A DNA stretch of 64,000 bases, from NCBI RefSeq assembly GCF_900312745.1, contig NZ_OMPD01000014.1:372001-436000 (forward strand), in the 5' to 3' direction. Below the pieces are notes generated by a model. It saw only the letters and a list, made by a program, of their open reading frames with translations, was not told where the DNA came from and ran no database searches. This DNA is from Aquimarina sp. AU58 (lineage in GTDB: Bacteria; Bacteroidota; Bacteroidia; Flavobacteriales; Flavobacteriaceae). The position numbers and the translations under genes are program-made. Of this stretch, positions 16,301-23,996 are shown piece by piece. Position 1 is the first letter of the stretch; each line of letters opens with the position of its first letter.

Positions 16301-18004
16301 ATCAAAGACAAGCAAAAGAAAAAGGAATCAAAGAAAAATCAAGAGACAGACACAAATGTTGCCGAGATTCTTTCGGTTTATAATATTGACTTATTTAGGA
16401 AGCTAGCGGGGAAAATTGCTGAACCAGCCATTCTGGAACAGTTTATTGAAATTTTTAATGATGATATTACACAAGGGAAAGATGTAGAAAAAAGAAAGCA
16501 AATTAAAGATTATGCTCTTTGGATATTTAGTGCAAAGGCAGACAAAGGTTTAGTGAAAAAAGTTCTTTTGAATGGTGTTAAATACGGCAAGCCGATTCCT
16601 GAAGATTTAGAAGGTTCTGTTGTTATAAATGATCCCGAATATTTAAGTATTTTTGCTGATAATGATTATGAGATTTTTGAAGATTTTGAGAATGATAAAG
16701 AAGTAAGATCTGTACTTGAAACTGCCTTGTTAAATGATATCGAAGATAAATTAGCAACAAAAATTGCGATTCGATTAAAAAAATATGATCATCCAAGCAT
16801 ACATGCATATATTGATTATTTGTTAACAACCGAATTAAATTTTAATCATTACATGTATCTTGGAGGAACCAACAGTAATGGTATAAATTTATCTGCATTG
16901 CCTTCTTCTTGCTTTCTGCCTTTCAAAGAAAAGCTTATTAAAGCCTATACCACTTATAATGAAAGTGATGAGGTAGAATATCAATTAAGAGAAAGTATTA
17001 TTAGTATTGTCACCATATTAGCAAAACTAGGACAGGATGAGTTTTCTGAAAAAATTTGTGATGAAGCAGAGCGCTATAAGTACACTTATGAACAAAATGG
17101 AGGTTTCAAAAAAGAGGATAAGGAGGACTCCCACTTGTTGAGAGAGGAGTTTTTAGCCACACTTCTTCGTAGGTTGACTGTACAGAAAATATTGAAAAAT
17201 CTAGATGATGAAAAAGGGACAGTATGGCCCGAAAATGAAAAACCAGAATTATATAAAAATTCTTGGTATCATTTTTTTGCAATACTATTCCAGGAAGATA
17301 AAAATCTGTTTGTCGATAAGTTGATCTCACGTTTACGTGAGACGGTTATACAACCCGAAAAATCGTATGATGCCGATCGAAAAATGGCTATTTATCTCAT
17401 CCATTATTCTATGTTTCAACTTATGGAAGATCATCCCGAAATCGCTTCTGCCATTTTACCGTTAATTGATGTTATTGAAAAACATCCAAATCTTTTTGAT
17501 GATAAGGATATTTCCTTTCTGAAGAGAAATGGTAAACAAGCAATGTTACAAGAGGCTTGGAATGCGCTACAGAATAAGGATTTTGAAGCTGCAAAAACCA
17601 AAGGAGATCTTGTATTGTCTATTGATCCCAATTATGGTCAGGCACATTATTTCAAAGCTCGTTTATTGTGGTTAACAGAAGGAATCGATATCTATTTAGA
17701 ACAGCGCAAAGATTTTGAAGAAAAAGCAGTACATGATAAAGTAGCAATTGCAAGTTTATACAATTTAAGTGGCTGTGCGTTTGATGAAAAAAATAAACTT
17801 GAAGAGTCTCTGGCTTATTTTAAAAAAGCAGCACTTGCTAATCCTTCTGACGCCATGTACTATGCAAATATTGGCGAAGTGTATTATAAAATGAAGCAGC
17901 CAGAAGAAGCATTAAACTATGTGCGAAAAGCTAAAGAAAAAGGTAATTCGACAGCAATATTAGATGAAATAATAAAAAATAAAGGAGTTATATCTGAAAA
18001 TTAG
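13304..18004 (+). CDS. Giant multidomain protein with propeller, helical-repeat and TPR regions (unknown function)
   Basis: 1566 aa with no signal peptide or membrane segment, so probably cytosolic. I do not recognise the first ~290 residues. Helical-repeat, TPR-like sequence fills about 300-520. A beta-propeller-like region with LVIVD-type blades ('LLFLDWGSLLILDVSEPSQPKIASEI') fills about 550-860. A mixed region follows, then HEAT-like helices from about 1040 to 1440. The C-terminus (about 1460-1560) is clear TPR ('ALANPSDAMYYANIGEVYYKMKQPEEALNYVRKAK'). It looks like a scaffold. It follows two immunity-like genes and precedes others, so a role in toxin neutralisation or defence is possible but unproven. 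Confidence 0.8.
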   Translation: MTTLDITKHIATELKIIIDNAIEQEHINAKEIRMIIIHPNSSFDALEIYHSKEWKTFFSLMTNDSPIGLIDISMWLDIADEGLGKNLDKYSTPASEYIQKYSNVKQKLTFDHISDSAYKSYLICLRQALFSQTIKAARTVATQYFADKFKHVVGIVLNNMMHDYEEYNYVAAFTHANGAGPFHNVKLTLPDIKITYPYLKFNENGFTLFYPKGNKIDDSLKKESNVYTIDMKHVKYIYSNPKDNPDEFVFRMDDEFEDWELSSGHTKEDRGDLSYELLFSEFKKLIERFPEKIIDKDFVPNPLEKKPEVENWIKVFIENNQKLSSKQKRHLFAYGTEAVEFLLKQLPPDHNEYSKLKLGLASTYFENTDFKKVITILSEIKNISKYHMHYILESCYFLDDKKEFDLYYNTIEDDSGRKEVELSSWLYDIKTHVGNPDKLEVIEKDCLNLFEERKNRTSKYNPAFALTKLYLQKGNKDKAIHFFREIDLDYGNLLTLINFEFKGSTSIKNEVARWYKKEEEKKQFKAELKTKEFRSPDSEIRTTQLIEFDEHYIKTNEISIDEIYWVQPLSESVFIVYTDQEIFIAELTKTYEWNKLDSYTFDASAEIKDVFVEKDTLYVPIEEEGILCFDISDHKFELSQTIKNQNSNSSYSCAAVDLGTLYAVNQQHLEIYDLKQTPVKLLLSEYYVGSQGGATAKDGLLFLDWGSLLILDVSEPSQPKIASEIVSFKTGENHYFKIIDQHLVGGDVINIKDPKNPVFVHVNQDDSPSKDAISPVYDFTGKIPDNVIVGDGNVLLKQLANVDGKLVSAKWMDCLSETKEYSEVVDSNICNVFTGNRLISFSQDEIYVFEKEKKIIQEKETYSIQDELAEMMLNTVAHYCEKKAEMDIGKLIVGWNPHFYAVQFEIHPCSSFAVNENPYGVDTVTTTSFSVSGFLSETQNITYDPKVHDITYDLQAIINSIVEKENFKKKAAKTVMISIDNSTSFLSFPNNPWKPVRSIIKDKQKKKESKKNQETDTNVAEILSVYNIDLFRKLAGKIAEPAILEQFIEIFNDDITQGKDVEKRKQIKDYALWIFSAKADKGLVKKVLLNGVKYGKPIPEDLEGSVVINDPEYLSIFADNDYEIFEDFENDKEVRSVLETALLNDIEDKLATKIAIRLKKYDHPSIHAYIDYLLTTELNFNHYMYLGGTNSNGINLSALPSSCFLPFKEKLIKAYTTYNESDEVEYQLRESIISIVTILAKLGQDEFSEKICDEAERYKYTYEQNGGFKKEDKEDSHLLREEFLATLLRRLTVQKILKNLDDEKGTVWPENEKPELYKNSWYHFFAILFQEDKNLFVDKLISRLRETVIQPEKSYDADRKMAIYLIHYSMFQLMEDHPEIASAILPLIDVIEKHPNLFDDKDISFLKRNGKQAMLQEAWNALQNKDFEAAKTKGDLVLSIDPNYGQAHYFKARLLWLTEGIDIYLEQRKDFEEKAVHDKVAIASLYNLSGCAFDEKNKLEESLAYFKKAALANPSDAMYYANIGEVYYKMKQPEEALNYVRKAKEKGNSTAILDEIIKNKGVISEN

Positions 18005-18069
18005 GGAGCATCAATGATGCTAAAAGAGTGATAAAAAATATTTTATATGTGAAATGACTTCTATACACT

Positions 18070-18297
18070 ATGTGGACAAAAGGTGATTCACGGTTGATAG
18101 ATGCCAGTTTTGAAAAGTTGGAATTAGAACCTCGCTATATTAAACGCTGTATAAAATATCCTTGGCAAAATTTGATCAGCCATGTTCCCCGAACCTGTTA
18201 TTCTTCTTCAAATGTTAGGGATTCAGATGTAGTATTAACTAATGAAAAAAGAATTCTATGCGTTTATGAGCACATTAATAGTTTCCAAAAAAAATAG
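18070..18297 (+). CDS. Doubtful small hypothetical protein or gene remnant
   Basis: 75 codons from ATG at 18070. The codon usage resembles neighbouring genes, but the protein ('MWTKGDSRLIDASFEKLELE...') matches no family I know and has no domain features. It may be a remnant of a longer gene. Treat as tentative. Confidence 0.25.
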   Translation: MWTKGDSRLIDASFEKLELEPRYIKRCIKYPWQNLISHVPRTCYSSSNVRDSDVVLTNEKRILCVYEHINSFQKK

Positions 18298-18394
18298 ATC
18301 ATTGATTAATTTTTCATAAAGTGATTTCTCATAGAGTGGAAGAGGAGAGTTTTTTAAGCAAAACTCTTAGAGATTCACGTTAATTTATTTATAT

Positions 18395-18436
18395 CCCTGT
18401 TTTCAGGGGTAATGTTTTCACTGTAAAAAGTGTTTT
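18395..18436 (+). promoter_or_regulatory. Conserved non-coding element, copy B
   Basis: CCCTGTTTTCAGGGG (18395-18409; an inverted repeat CCCTG-TTTT-CAGGG) is followed by CTGTAAAAAGTGTTTT (18421-18436). The 13-mer CTGTTTTCAGGGG is the exact reverse complement of that in copy A at 11813. The CTRTAAAAAGTRTTTT part is in the same orientation in both. It lies 167 nt upstream of the gene at 18562. Confidence 0.4.
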
Positions 18437-18561
18437 GTTATGTCAAATTTCCTATCATATTTGCAATGCAAACATCTATAATTTTAGTCATGATCTTCTT
18501 ATGAGTGATGACGAAAATGGTTTAGCAAAAAAAAACTATAACTAATAATAAAAATAATAAA

Positions 18562-18951
18562 ATGGGTTTAGCAGAAAAAAAACAAATTAGATTTATTGAG
18601 GAAAATAATATTCCTGATATTAAAAAGAGACTTAGTAATACACTAGGAAAAGAAATAGAAATTAGTATTAATTGGGATAGTTTTGAGACCGTAAATCAGT
18701 TACAACAGATTTACCACCAATCCTTAGGAAGAATTACTGAAGGTATAGAAAAAATTGCTTCTGATGATATGGGAAAAGAAGCGTTACAAGAATCAATGAC
18801 AACTATTCATGTAAATAATATTGATGATGCTTCTGCAAAAAAAGTTGCTTTGGCAGATGGCGTTTTAACTGTAGACGCCAAATGGGAAGATTTTAGTAAT
18901 GGAATTTTTACACCAGGAGATTATAGAACAAAAATCGAAAACCTTCTATAA
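18562..18951 (+). CDS. Hypothetical protein, shared-domain paralogue 1
   Basis: 129 aa, cytosolic, acidic. Residues about 25-129 ('LGKEIEISINWDSFETVNQLQQIYHQSLGRITEGIEKI... VNNIDDASAKKVALADGVLTVDAKWEDFSNGIFTPGDY') correspond to the C-terminal half of the protein encoded just downstream. The two genes are 11 nt apart and surely one operon. The family is not one I can name. Position between the giant TPR protein and a SUKH protein suggests an immunity or scaffold module, by context only. Confidence 0.65.
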   Translation: MGLAEKKQIRFIEENNIPDIKKRLSNTLGKEIEISINWDSFETVNQLQQIYHQSLGRITEGIEKIASDDMGKEALQESMTTIHVNNIDDASAKKVALADGVLTVDAKWEDFSNGIFTPGDYRTKIENLL

Positions 18952-18962
18952 TTACTTTGGAA

Positions 18963-19667
18963 ATGGATATTCAAAGTACACTTTCCTATGTAGGAACACA
19001 AAAAATCGAAAACATTCTAGTGATTGTTTATGGGATACATAAGCAATCACTAGTTGATAAATCACTTAGGAGTTCTTTTCAGGTTGACTTAATTTTCTCT
19101 TCGGGACTTACAGCTCGTGGTTACATAATAGGTTTAGATAAAAAAGCAGGGCAGCTAACATTAGTGAATTTTTCACATGATAATCAAAGCTATTATGTGC
19201 AGTACCTTGATTTTCATGGAATTCAATCTATAGGAATCGAAAATTTTGAAAAAAGCATAGAAAACTTCTGTGAAAATAGAATTCCTGAAGGGATTGGGGA
19301 GCCACCAACAATCCTAGCCTTGAAAAGAAAAGTGCAGGAGCTGCAAAAAATCTTACAAAACACTTTTCGATCAGCCTTGGAAATCAATATAGACTGGGCA
19401 GAAATTGACAAAGAAACCGTTAGAACAATTTGGGCTGTTGATGGTATACTTAAACAAATTACACAGTTTAATCAACTAATCGAAAATGATCCGGATTTTA
19501 TTGAAGCATTTAACGAATCTATACAACAGCTTACTATAGACAATGAACAGGTGAGTACGATGAGCATTGATAAAGGCGTTTTTAGGATTCCTTTTGATTT
19601 TTCGTCTGGTCTTCTTCAAGTAACAAAAGCAGAAGCTATTAAAAAATTCCTGTCCGAAAGTTTATAA
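18963..19667 (+). CDS. Hypothetical protein, shared-domain paralogue 2
   Basis: 234 aa from ATG at 18963 (an in-frame TTG lies two codons upstream). Residues about 1-95 form a beta-rich domain I do not recognise ('SLRSSFQVDLIFSSGLTARGYIIGLDKKAGQLTLVNF'). The C-terminal part ('FRSALEINIDWAEIDKETVRTIWAVDGILKQITQFNQLI... MSIDKGVFRIPFDFSSGLLQVTKAEAIKKFL') repeats the domain of the upstream protein: I(N/D)W, a long helix, then a 'GVxxxxxxWEDFSxGxxxxxxY'-like end. A duplicated domain on one stand-alone and one fused copy is the main observation. Confidence 0.65.
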   Translation: MDIQSTLSYVGTQKIENILVIVYGIHKQSLVDKSLRSSFQVDLIFSSGLTARGYIIGLDKKAGQLTLVNFSHDNQSYYVQYLDFHGIQSIGIENFEKSIENFCENRIPEGIGEPPTILALKRKVQELQKILQNTFRSALEINIDWAEIDKETVRTIWAVDGILKQITQFNQLIENDPDFIEAFNESIQQLTIDNEQVSTMSIDKGVFRIPFDFSSGLLQVTKAEAIKKFLSESL

Positions 19668-19718
19668 ATTTTGTTTGATTAATCGAATTGAAAGCATTTT
19701 AATCTTTATAAGATAATA

Positions 19719-21287
19719 ATGATGAGTGTAGAAGAAGTTGATAACTTAACAGAAATATTAAAACCATATTTAGAAATTGATGATTTCGAGTCTGCCATTA
19801 CAACATTAGAGGAGTATGAAAAGCTTAACGATGTTTTTGTAATATACGTTGATAAGTTGTTACGAAATCCTAAAGTGTCCGAAGAGCAAAAAGTACGAAT
19901 TAAATTATTAGACAAAGCATGGAGAAAAGCGGATCGAAAGATAAAATTGGAAAAGCTTAGAAAGTTAAAGCAAGGTAATACTAATGGAATTCATGAATTG
20001 CTATTGCTTCTTGACAAAGGAACTCCTGTAGAAGTATGTAATGCATTATATGAATTCCCTAACAAAAATGAGATTGTTCGCAGAGGATGGGAATTTATGA
20101 GAAAGGCTATGGATAGAATAAAGACTAATCCCGATCATCACAAAGTGTTGGAAGAGCTTCTAAAAATAGGAATTCACCCAGAAGTGCAACAAACAGGGAT
20201 GCACTATAGCCCATTTACAATAGCACAAAGAGAAAATATGCAACAAGTACTCATATTATTTTATAAATTCTTTCCTGAATTAGAAATTTCAAATCAAAAA
20301 TCAAAAAATGATGAATCTCAACCATGGAACCTATCTGATGCTGAAAAATCATTTTTAGAGGCGAAAGAAATGATAGATGACTGGGAAAATGCAGAAGAGA
20401 TGACTGTAGTTATGGAGAATTTTAAAAAATGCTCTCAAGCAGTCAATCTTGATTACTATTTTTATAGTGCTTTATATAGTTTCTATATAGATGGTCATAG
20501 TAATGCTTATCTGGATAAGCAAATCCAGTCAAAAGAATACATGATATGGTATGAGCATAATACTACAATGAAACTGCTTAATGAAGGTAAACTTAAAATG
20601 GCAACGCTACAGGCAGAACTAATTAGAACATTTGTAGAACGTTATAATCGTTTGGGATACATAGAGAGAAAAGATTATTATTCTCATTTAGTTGAAGAGG
20701 GAGAAAATGAAGAAAATTTTGATACCCACCTTGAAAAATATGGAGGATATAGTATGCTCGAAGAAAACACACAAGCAACCACCAGTCAAATTGAATATCT
20801 GGAAAAATTAGCTGGAGTTAAATTCCCAAACGAATTGAAAGATTTTTACAGAACTATTGGTAGTTTGTCTGGCATGGAAGATATTTTTGCAATACCATCG
20901 GTAAATAAATTATTAACAAATTTAAAAAGAACTGATGAGAGTAAATTATGCGGACTTGGAGTGAAGGATATAATATTATATTATTGGGGTGGGTTTAATA
21001 CTATATTAAGCCAAGATGATATCGATTTACTTAATAAACAGTATATCTCTTTTGGATATTTACAAGAAAATGACAGTAGCGTATACATTCTTTACTTTGA
21101 TCAACAAGAACGGTTTGGAGTGCTATATTATGATCAGAATCATCCTCATATTCTTGAAAAATCTTTAATCTCTATGCTTAAAAATAGTATAGCAAGAAAA
21201 AGCCTTTCGGAAATCCTGATGATCGCATTGGTAGACTCTTCTCATCAAGCAATAGGGGGGTATTGTTCTTTTGAAAATTTAATATAA
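19719..21287 (+). CDS. SMI1/KNR4 (SUKH) family protein with helical N-terminal region
   Basis: 522 aa. Residues about 1-330 are alpha-helical ('VRIKLLDKAWRKADRKIKLEKLRKLKQG'), including an ankyrin-like stretch near 150-170 ('KIGIHPEVQQTGMHYSPFTIA'). The C-terminal domain (about 345-510: 'TTSQIEYLEKLAGVKFPNELKDFYRTIGSLSGMED') is the SMI1/KNR4 or SUKH fold, the commonest immunity fold for polymorphic toxins. It is the last gene of the accessory block and lies convergent to djlA. No toxin gene is adjacent. Immunity function is a family-based inference. Confidence 0.75.
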   Translation: MMSVEEVDNLTEILKPYLEIDDFESAITTLEEYEKLNDVFVIYVDKLLRNPKVSEEQKVRIKLLDKAWRKADRKIKLEKLRKLKQGNTNGIHELLLLLDKGTPVEVCNALYEFPNKNEIVRRGWEFMRKAMDRIKTNPDHHKVLEELLKIGIHPEVQQTGMHYSPFTIAQRENMQQVLILFYKFFPELEISNQKSKNDESQPWNLSDAEKSFLEAKEMIDDWENAEEMTVVMENFKKCSQAVNLDYYFYSALYSFYIDGHSNAYLDKQIQSKEYMIWYEHNTTMKLLNEGKLKMATLQAELIRTFVERYNRLGYIERKDYYSHLVEEGENEENFDTHLEKYGGYSMLEENTQATTSQIEYLEKLAGVKFPNELKDFYRTIGSLSGMEDIFAIPSVNKLLTNLKRTDESKLCGLGVKDIILYYWGGFNTILSQDDIDLLNKQYISFGYLQENDSSVYILYFDQQERFGVLYYDQNHPHILEKSLISMLKNSIARKSLSEILMIALVDSSHQAIGGYCSFENLI

Positions 21288-21315
21288 ATTAAAAAATAAA
21301 ATACTTAAAAATTAA

Positions 21316-22050
21316 CTAAACAATCCCTCGTTCTTTTTTAATCTGATCATATGCCTTTTGTACCTCTCTAAATTTGGCTTCGGCACCTTTGATATGAATC
21401 TCATCCATATGCTGTATTTTATCGGGATGATATTTTTTTGCCATAGTTCTAAATGCTTTTTTTACTTCTGCATCGGTAGCAGTTTTATCAATTTCCAGAA
21501 TTTTATAAGCATGATCTCCAGTTTTGAAAAACATAGCTTTAATGCTCTCGAAATCTTTAAAATTTATTCGTAAAAACCCCGCTATTTTCTGAATCTCTTC
21601 AGCTTCAGAGATACTTACTCTTCCATCAGCATTTGCAATTCCAAATAAAAAGTGTAGAATCTGTAATCTCGATGGATATCGGGTATGTTGATTGATATAC
21701 AAACAAACACGTTGTGCAGAAACATGTCTGTTTTTGATAATTTCATTAAATGTTCTAAAAGTAGCATTAGCTCGCTCTTTGCCATAAGCACTTACAAAAT
21801 AACGTCTTACATAATCAAGTTCTGTTTGGTTTATTCTTCCATCTGCTTTAATAACAATAGAAGACAACGAGAGTAAATTGAGCTCAAAATCGGCAGGAGT
21901 TACTTTTGGTTCTTGAGAAAATACTGTTTTAAACCCACCACTGGTTTTGATTTTTGTCGCATCGAGTAGACTACCTAATATAAAACCTAGAACTGCTCCC
22001 GGTAATCTAAAAAACATATAGCCTAGTATAGCAGCAAACCATTTAATCAT
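21316..22050 (-). CDS. djlA: DjlA-like protein: TerB domain plus J domain
   Basis: 244 aa. An N-terminal membrane helix (about 5-25), a TerB-like helical domain (about 55-160: 'LSLSSIVIKADGRINQTELDYVRRYF') and a C-terminal J domain (about 177-240) with the HPD motif in 'AKKYHPDK'. This is the architecture of DjlA, a membrane-anchored co-chaperone that stimulates DnaK. A -7-like TATCTTTA occurs 22 nt upstream of the start. Confidence 0.9.
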   Translation of the reverse strand: MIKWFAAILGYMFFRLPGAVLGFILGSLLDATKIKTSGGFKTVFSQEPKVTPADFELNLLSLSSIVIKADGRINQTELDYVRRYFVSAYGKERANATFRTFNEIIKNRHVSAQRVCLYINQHTRYPSRLQILHFLFGIANADGRVSISEAEEIQKIAGFLRINFKDFESIKAMFFKTGDHAYKILEIDKTATDAEVKKAFRTMAKKYHPDKIQHMDEIHIKGAEAKFREVQKAYDQIKKERGIV

Positions 22051-22376
22051 TCAAAACATTTTTTTGGGTTGTAAAGATAAACTAATTATTAAAAGATAAT
22101 TTTTTAGTTCTCTATTATATTAGTAAGTGATATTCTTTATTTGTTACGAAATAGAAATAGATTATGATATTAGATCTTATTGATTAATTCTCTATATGGG
22201 TTAAAAGGAGCTTCAGGCTTTTAAAGAATATATAAACAGATAAAATAATAACATCAACAATTTGATTGTATTCATAAATCATAACCGTATTTTCAGACTA
22301 CTTGTCAGTTGTTCTTATGTGGTACATAATTTGTAACTTTGCATAAAATTAAAACACGAAAATAAAAGATAAAAAT
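22051..22376. other. 326-bp divergent intergenic region between djlA and the bacilliredoxin gene
   Basis: It carries the djlA -7-like box (22072-22079, minus strand) and the well-formed bacilliredoxin promoter (22309-22341). Nothing else is recognisable in the AT-rich middle. Confidence 0.5.
22309..22341 (+). promoter_or_regulatory. Promoter of the bacilliredoxin gene
   Basis: TTG (22309-22311), 22 nt, then TAACTTTG (22334-22341): an exact match to the Bacteroidota TTG-N17..23-TANNTTTG promoter, 35 nt before the start codon. Confidence 0.65.
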
Positions 22377-22787
22377 ATGTATCCAGCAGATTTAGTAAAA
22401 CCAATGAGAGAAGATCTTACAAGTATTGGTTTTGAAGAATTACAGACAGAAGAGGCAGTAGAAACGGCAATAGCTAAAGAGGGAACTACATTGGTAGTTG
22501 TAAATTCGGTGTGCGGTTGTGCTGCTGCAAATGCTCGTCCGGGAGCAAGAGCGTCATTAGAGAATGATAAAAAGCCCGATAATTTGGTTACCGTTTTTGC
22601 AGGAGTAGATAGAGAAGCGACAGATAAAGCACGTAGTTATATGATCCCGTTTCCTCCATCATCACCTTCTATGGCATTGTTTAGAAATGGGGAATTAGTT
22701 CATATGTTAGAGCGTCATCATATCGAAGGGCGCCCTGCAGAAATGATAGCAGAAAACCTTAAAGATGCTTATAACGAACATTGCTAA
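22377..22787 (+). CDS. BrxA/BrxB family bacilliredoxin
   Basis: 136 aa. The active-site motif CGC (Cys46-Gly-Cys48, 'VNSVCGCAAANARPGA') and the overall sequence match the YphP/YqiW (DUF1094) family. These thioredoxin-fold proteins remove bacillithiol from protein thiols in Firmicutes and Bacteroidota. The gene stands alone with a strong promoter and a terminator at 22810-22838. Confidence 0.93.
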   Translation: MYPADLVKPMREDLTSIGFEELQTEEAVETAIAKEGTTLVVVNSVCGCAAANARPGARASLENDKKPDNLVTVFAGVDREATDKARSYMIPFPPSSPSMALFRNGELVHMLERHHIEGRPAEMIAENLKDAYNEHC

Positions 22788-22809
22788 AATGATTTTAAAA
22801 AGAAAGTAT

Positions 22810-22838
22810 AAAAATTCGGTTATACAAACCGGATTTTT
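22810..22838. terminator. Bidirectional terminator between convergent genes
   Basis: AAAAATTCGGTT (22810-22821) pairs with AACCGGATTTTT (22827-22838) apart from one wobble pair, with a 5-nt loop. T-runs on both strands fit termination of the bacilliredoxin gene and of the convergent small peptide gene. Confidence 0.7.
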
Positions 22839-22856
22839 ATACTTTAATTCTAAATT

Positions 22857-23021
22857 TTAGCATTCATGGCATTGACCACCCTCACCATTTCCAGATTCAT
22901 TACCTCCTGGGGTCTGATGGCTCCCACCACCACACTGACAACCATTACCTCCATTAACTTGTTTTAATACTTTTTGATTAAGTACTTGTACTCCTTCTAC
23001 TTTTAAAATGTTTGCTAACAT
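22857..23021 (-). CDS. Short Cys-rich double-glycine-leader peptide (bacteriocin-type precursor)
   Basis: 54 aa. The N-terminal 25 residues form a double-glycine leader ending 'VLKQVNGG'. The predicted mature part is 29 aa, Gly-rich, with four Cys and two His ('NGCQCGGG...GQCHEC'). The Cys could form disulfides, thioethers or a metal site. The leader predicts export by a peptidase-containing ABC transporter, which is not encoded nearby. It resembles the peptide at 3893-4060 only in the leader logic. A hairpin at 23050-23077 lies just upstream. Confidence 0.7.
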   Translation of the reverse strand: MLANILKVEGVQVLNQKVLKQVNGGNGCQCGGGSHQTPGGNESGNGEGGQCHEC

Positions 23022-23049
23022 AATTTAAGTTATTTAATGATTTGCATGT

Positions 23050-23077
23050 CTCCTGAGCATTTATCGACATTCAGGAG
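23050..23077. repeat. Inverted repeat in the leader of the Cys-rich peptide gene
   Basis: CTCCTGA (23050-23056) and TCAGGAG (23071-23077) form a perfect 7-bp inverted repeat with a 14-nt loop, 29 nt upstream of the peptide start codon. It could be an mRNA hairpin or an operator. Confidence 0.35.
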
Positions 23078-23244
23078 TTATGTCTATAGTTTATGTCTCC
23101 TCGATGATAAATGTTACCAAATAATCACAGGTTATTTTTCAAATTTTATAATTTGATATACAAAAATATTGGTCAACTAAAAATAATATAAGACCTTGCG
23201 ATACCTTTTACACAAATTAAATTTTATTAAATTATACAGAGAAA

Positions 23245-23985
23245 ATGGAGGCAATAAAAAAGATATTAAGTTATCCGCTTTCTATAGTTTTCTATTTGTT
23301 TTTTGGTTTTACCTTGGTGATTTTTCATGGGCTACAATGGTTAGGTATAAAATTAGGGGGATCCAGAGGACATAGAGGAGTTGTAAACATTATGAATCTA
23401 TGTTTATTACGATGTTTACACGTTTTAGGAGTAACATTTAGTTTTAAAAACCAATATTCATTACCTCAAAACCAACCTTTAATAGTGGTGTCTAATCATC
23501 AAAGTATGTTTGATATACCATTAATATCTTGGTATTTAAGAAAACACAAGCCAAAATTTATTTCTAAGATTGAGCTAGGCAAGGGCATACCAAGTATATC
23601 TTTTAATTTGCGGCATGGAGGTAATGTTTTAATTGATAGGAAAAACCCAAAACAATCAATTCCGGCACTATCAAAATTTGGAAAATTTGTTGCAAAAAAT
23701 AATTTTTCGGCGGTTATTTTCCCCGAAGGGACGCGTAGTAGAGATGGAGAACCTAAATCGTTTGCTCCAACAGGGCTAAAAATCTTATTTAAGAATGCTC
23801 CAGAAGCCTTGATAGTACCAGTAACTATAAATAATAGTTGGAAACTGGTTAGATTTGGTAACTTTCCTATGGGAGTAGGAGTACATATGACATTAGAAGT
23901 ACAAGAACCAATAACAATTAACAAAGAACCCGAAATATTACTAGATAAAATAGAAGAAAGGGTTATTTTAGCAATCAGAACGTAA
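23245..23985 (+). CDS. plsC: 1-acyl-sn-glycerol-3-phosphate acyltransferase
   Basis: 246 aa. The catalytic NHx4D motif (NHQSMFD; His85, Asp90) and the phosphate-binding 'FPEGTRSR' (about 159-166) identify the PlsC family. It acylates lysophosphatidic acid to phosphatidic acid at the inner membrane. Residues about 13-33 form a membrane helix. A desaturase gene follows after 11 nt, so the pair links phospholipid assembly to fatty-acid desaturation. Confidence 0.93.
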   Translation: MEAIKKILSYPLSIVFYLFFGFTLVIFHGLQWLGIKLGGSRGHRGVVNIMNLCLLRCLHVLGVTFSFKNQYSLPQNQPLIVVSNHQSMFDIPLISWYLRKHKPKFISKIELGKGIPSISFNLRHGGNVLIDRKNPKQSIPALSKFGKFVAKNNFSAVIFPEGTRSRDGEPKSFAPTGLKILFKNAPEALIVPVTINNSWKLVRFGNFPMGVGVHMTLEVQEPITINKEPEILLDKIEERVILAIRT

Positions 23986-23996
23986 CATCAACCATA

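Larger units (their letters stand above)
18005..18561. other. 557-bp stretch with a possible gene remnant and a conserved element
   Basis: It holds a doubtful 75-codon frame (18070-18297), the second copy of a conserved non-coding element (18395-18436), and a perfect palindrome TTTGCA-A-TGCAAA (18460-18472) 90 nt upstream of the next gene. I see no other gene. Confidence 0.5.
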
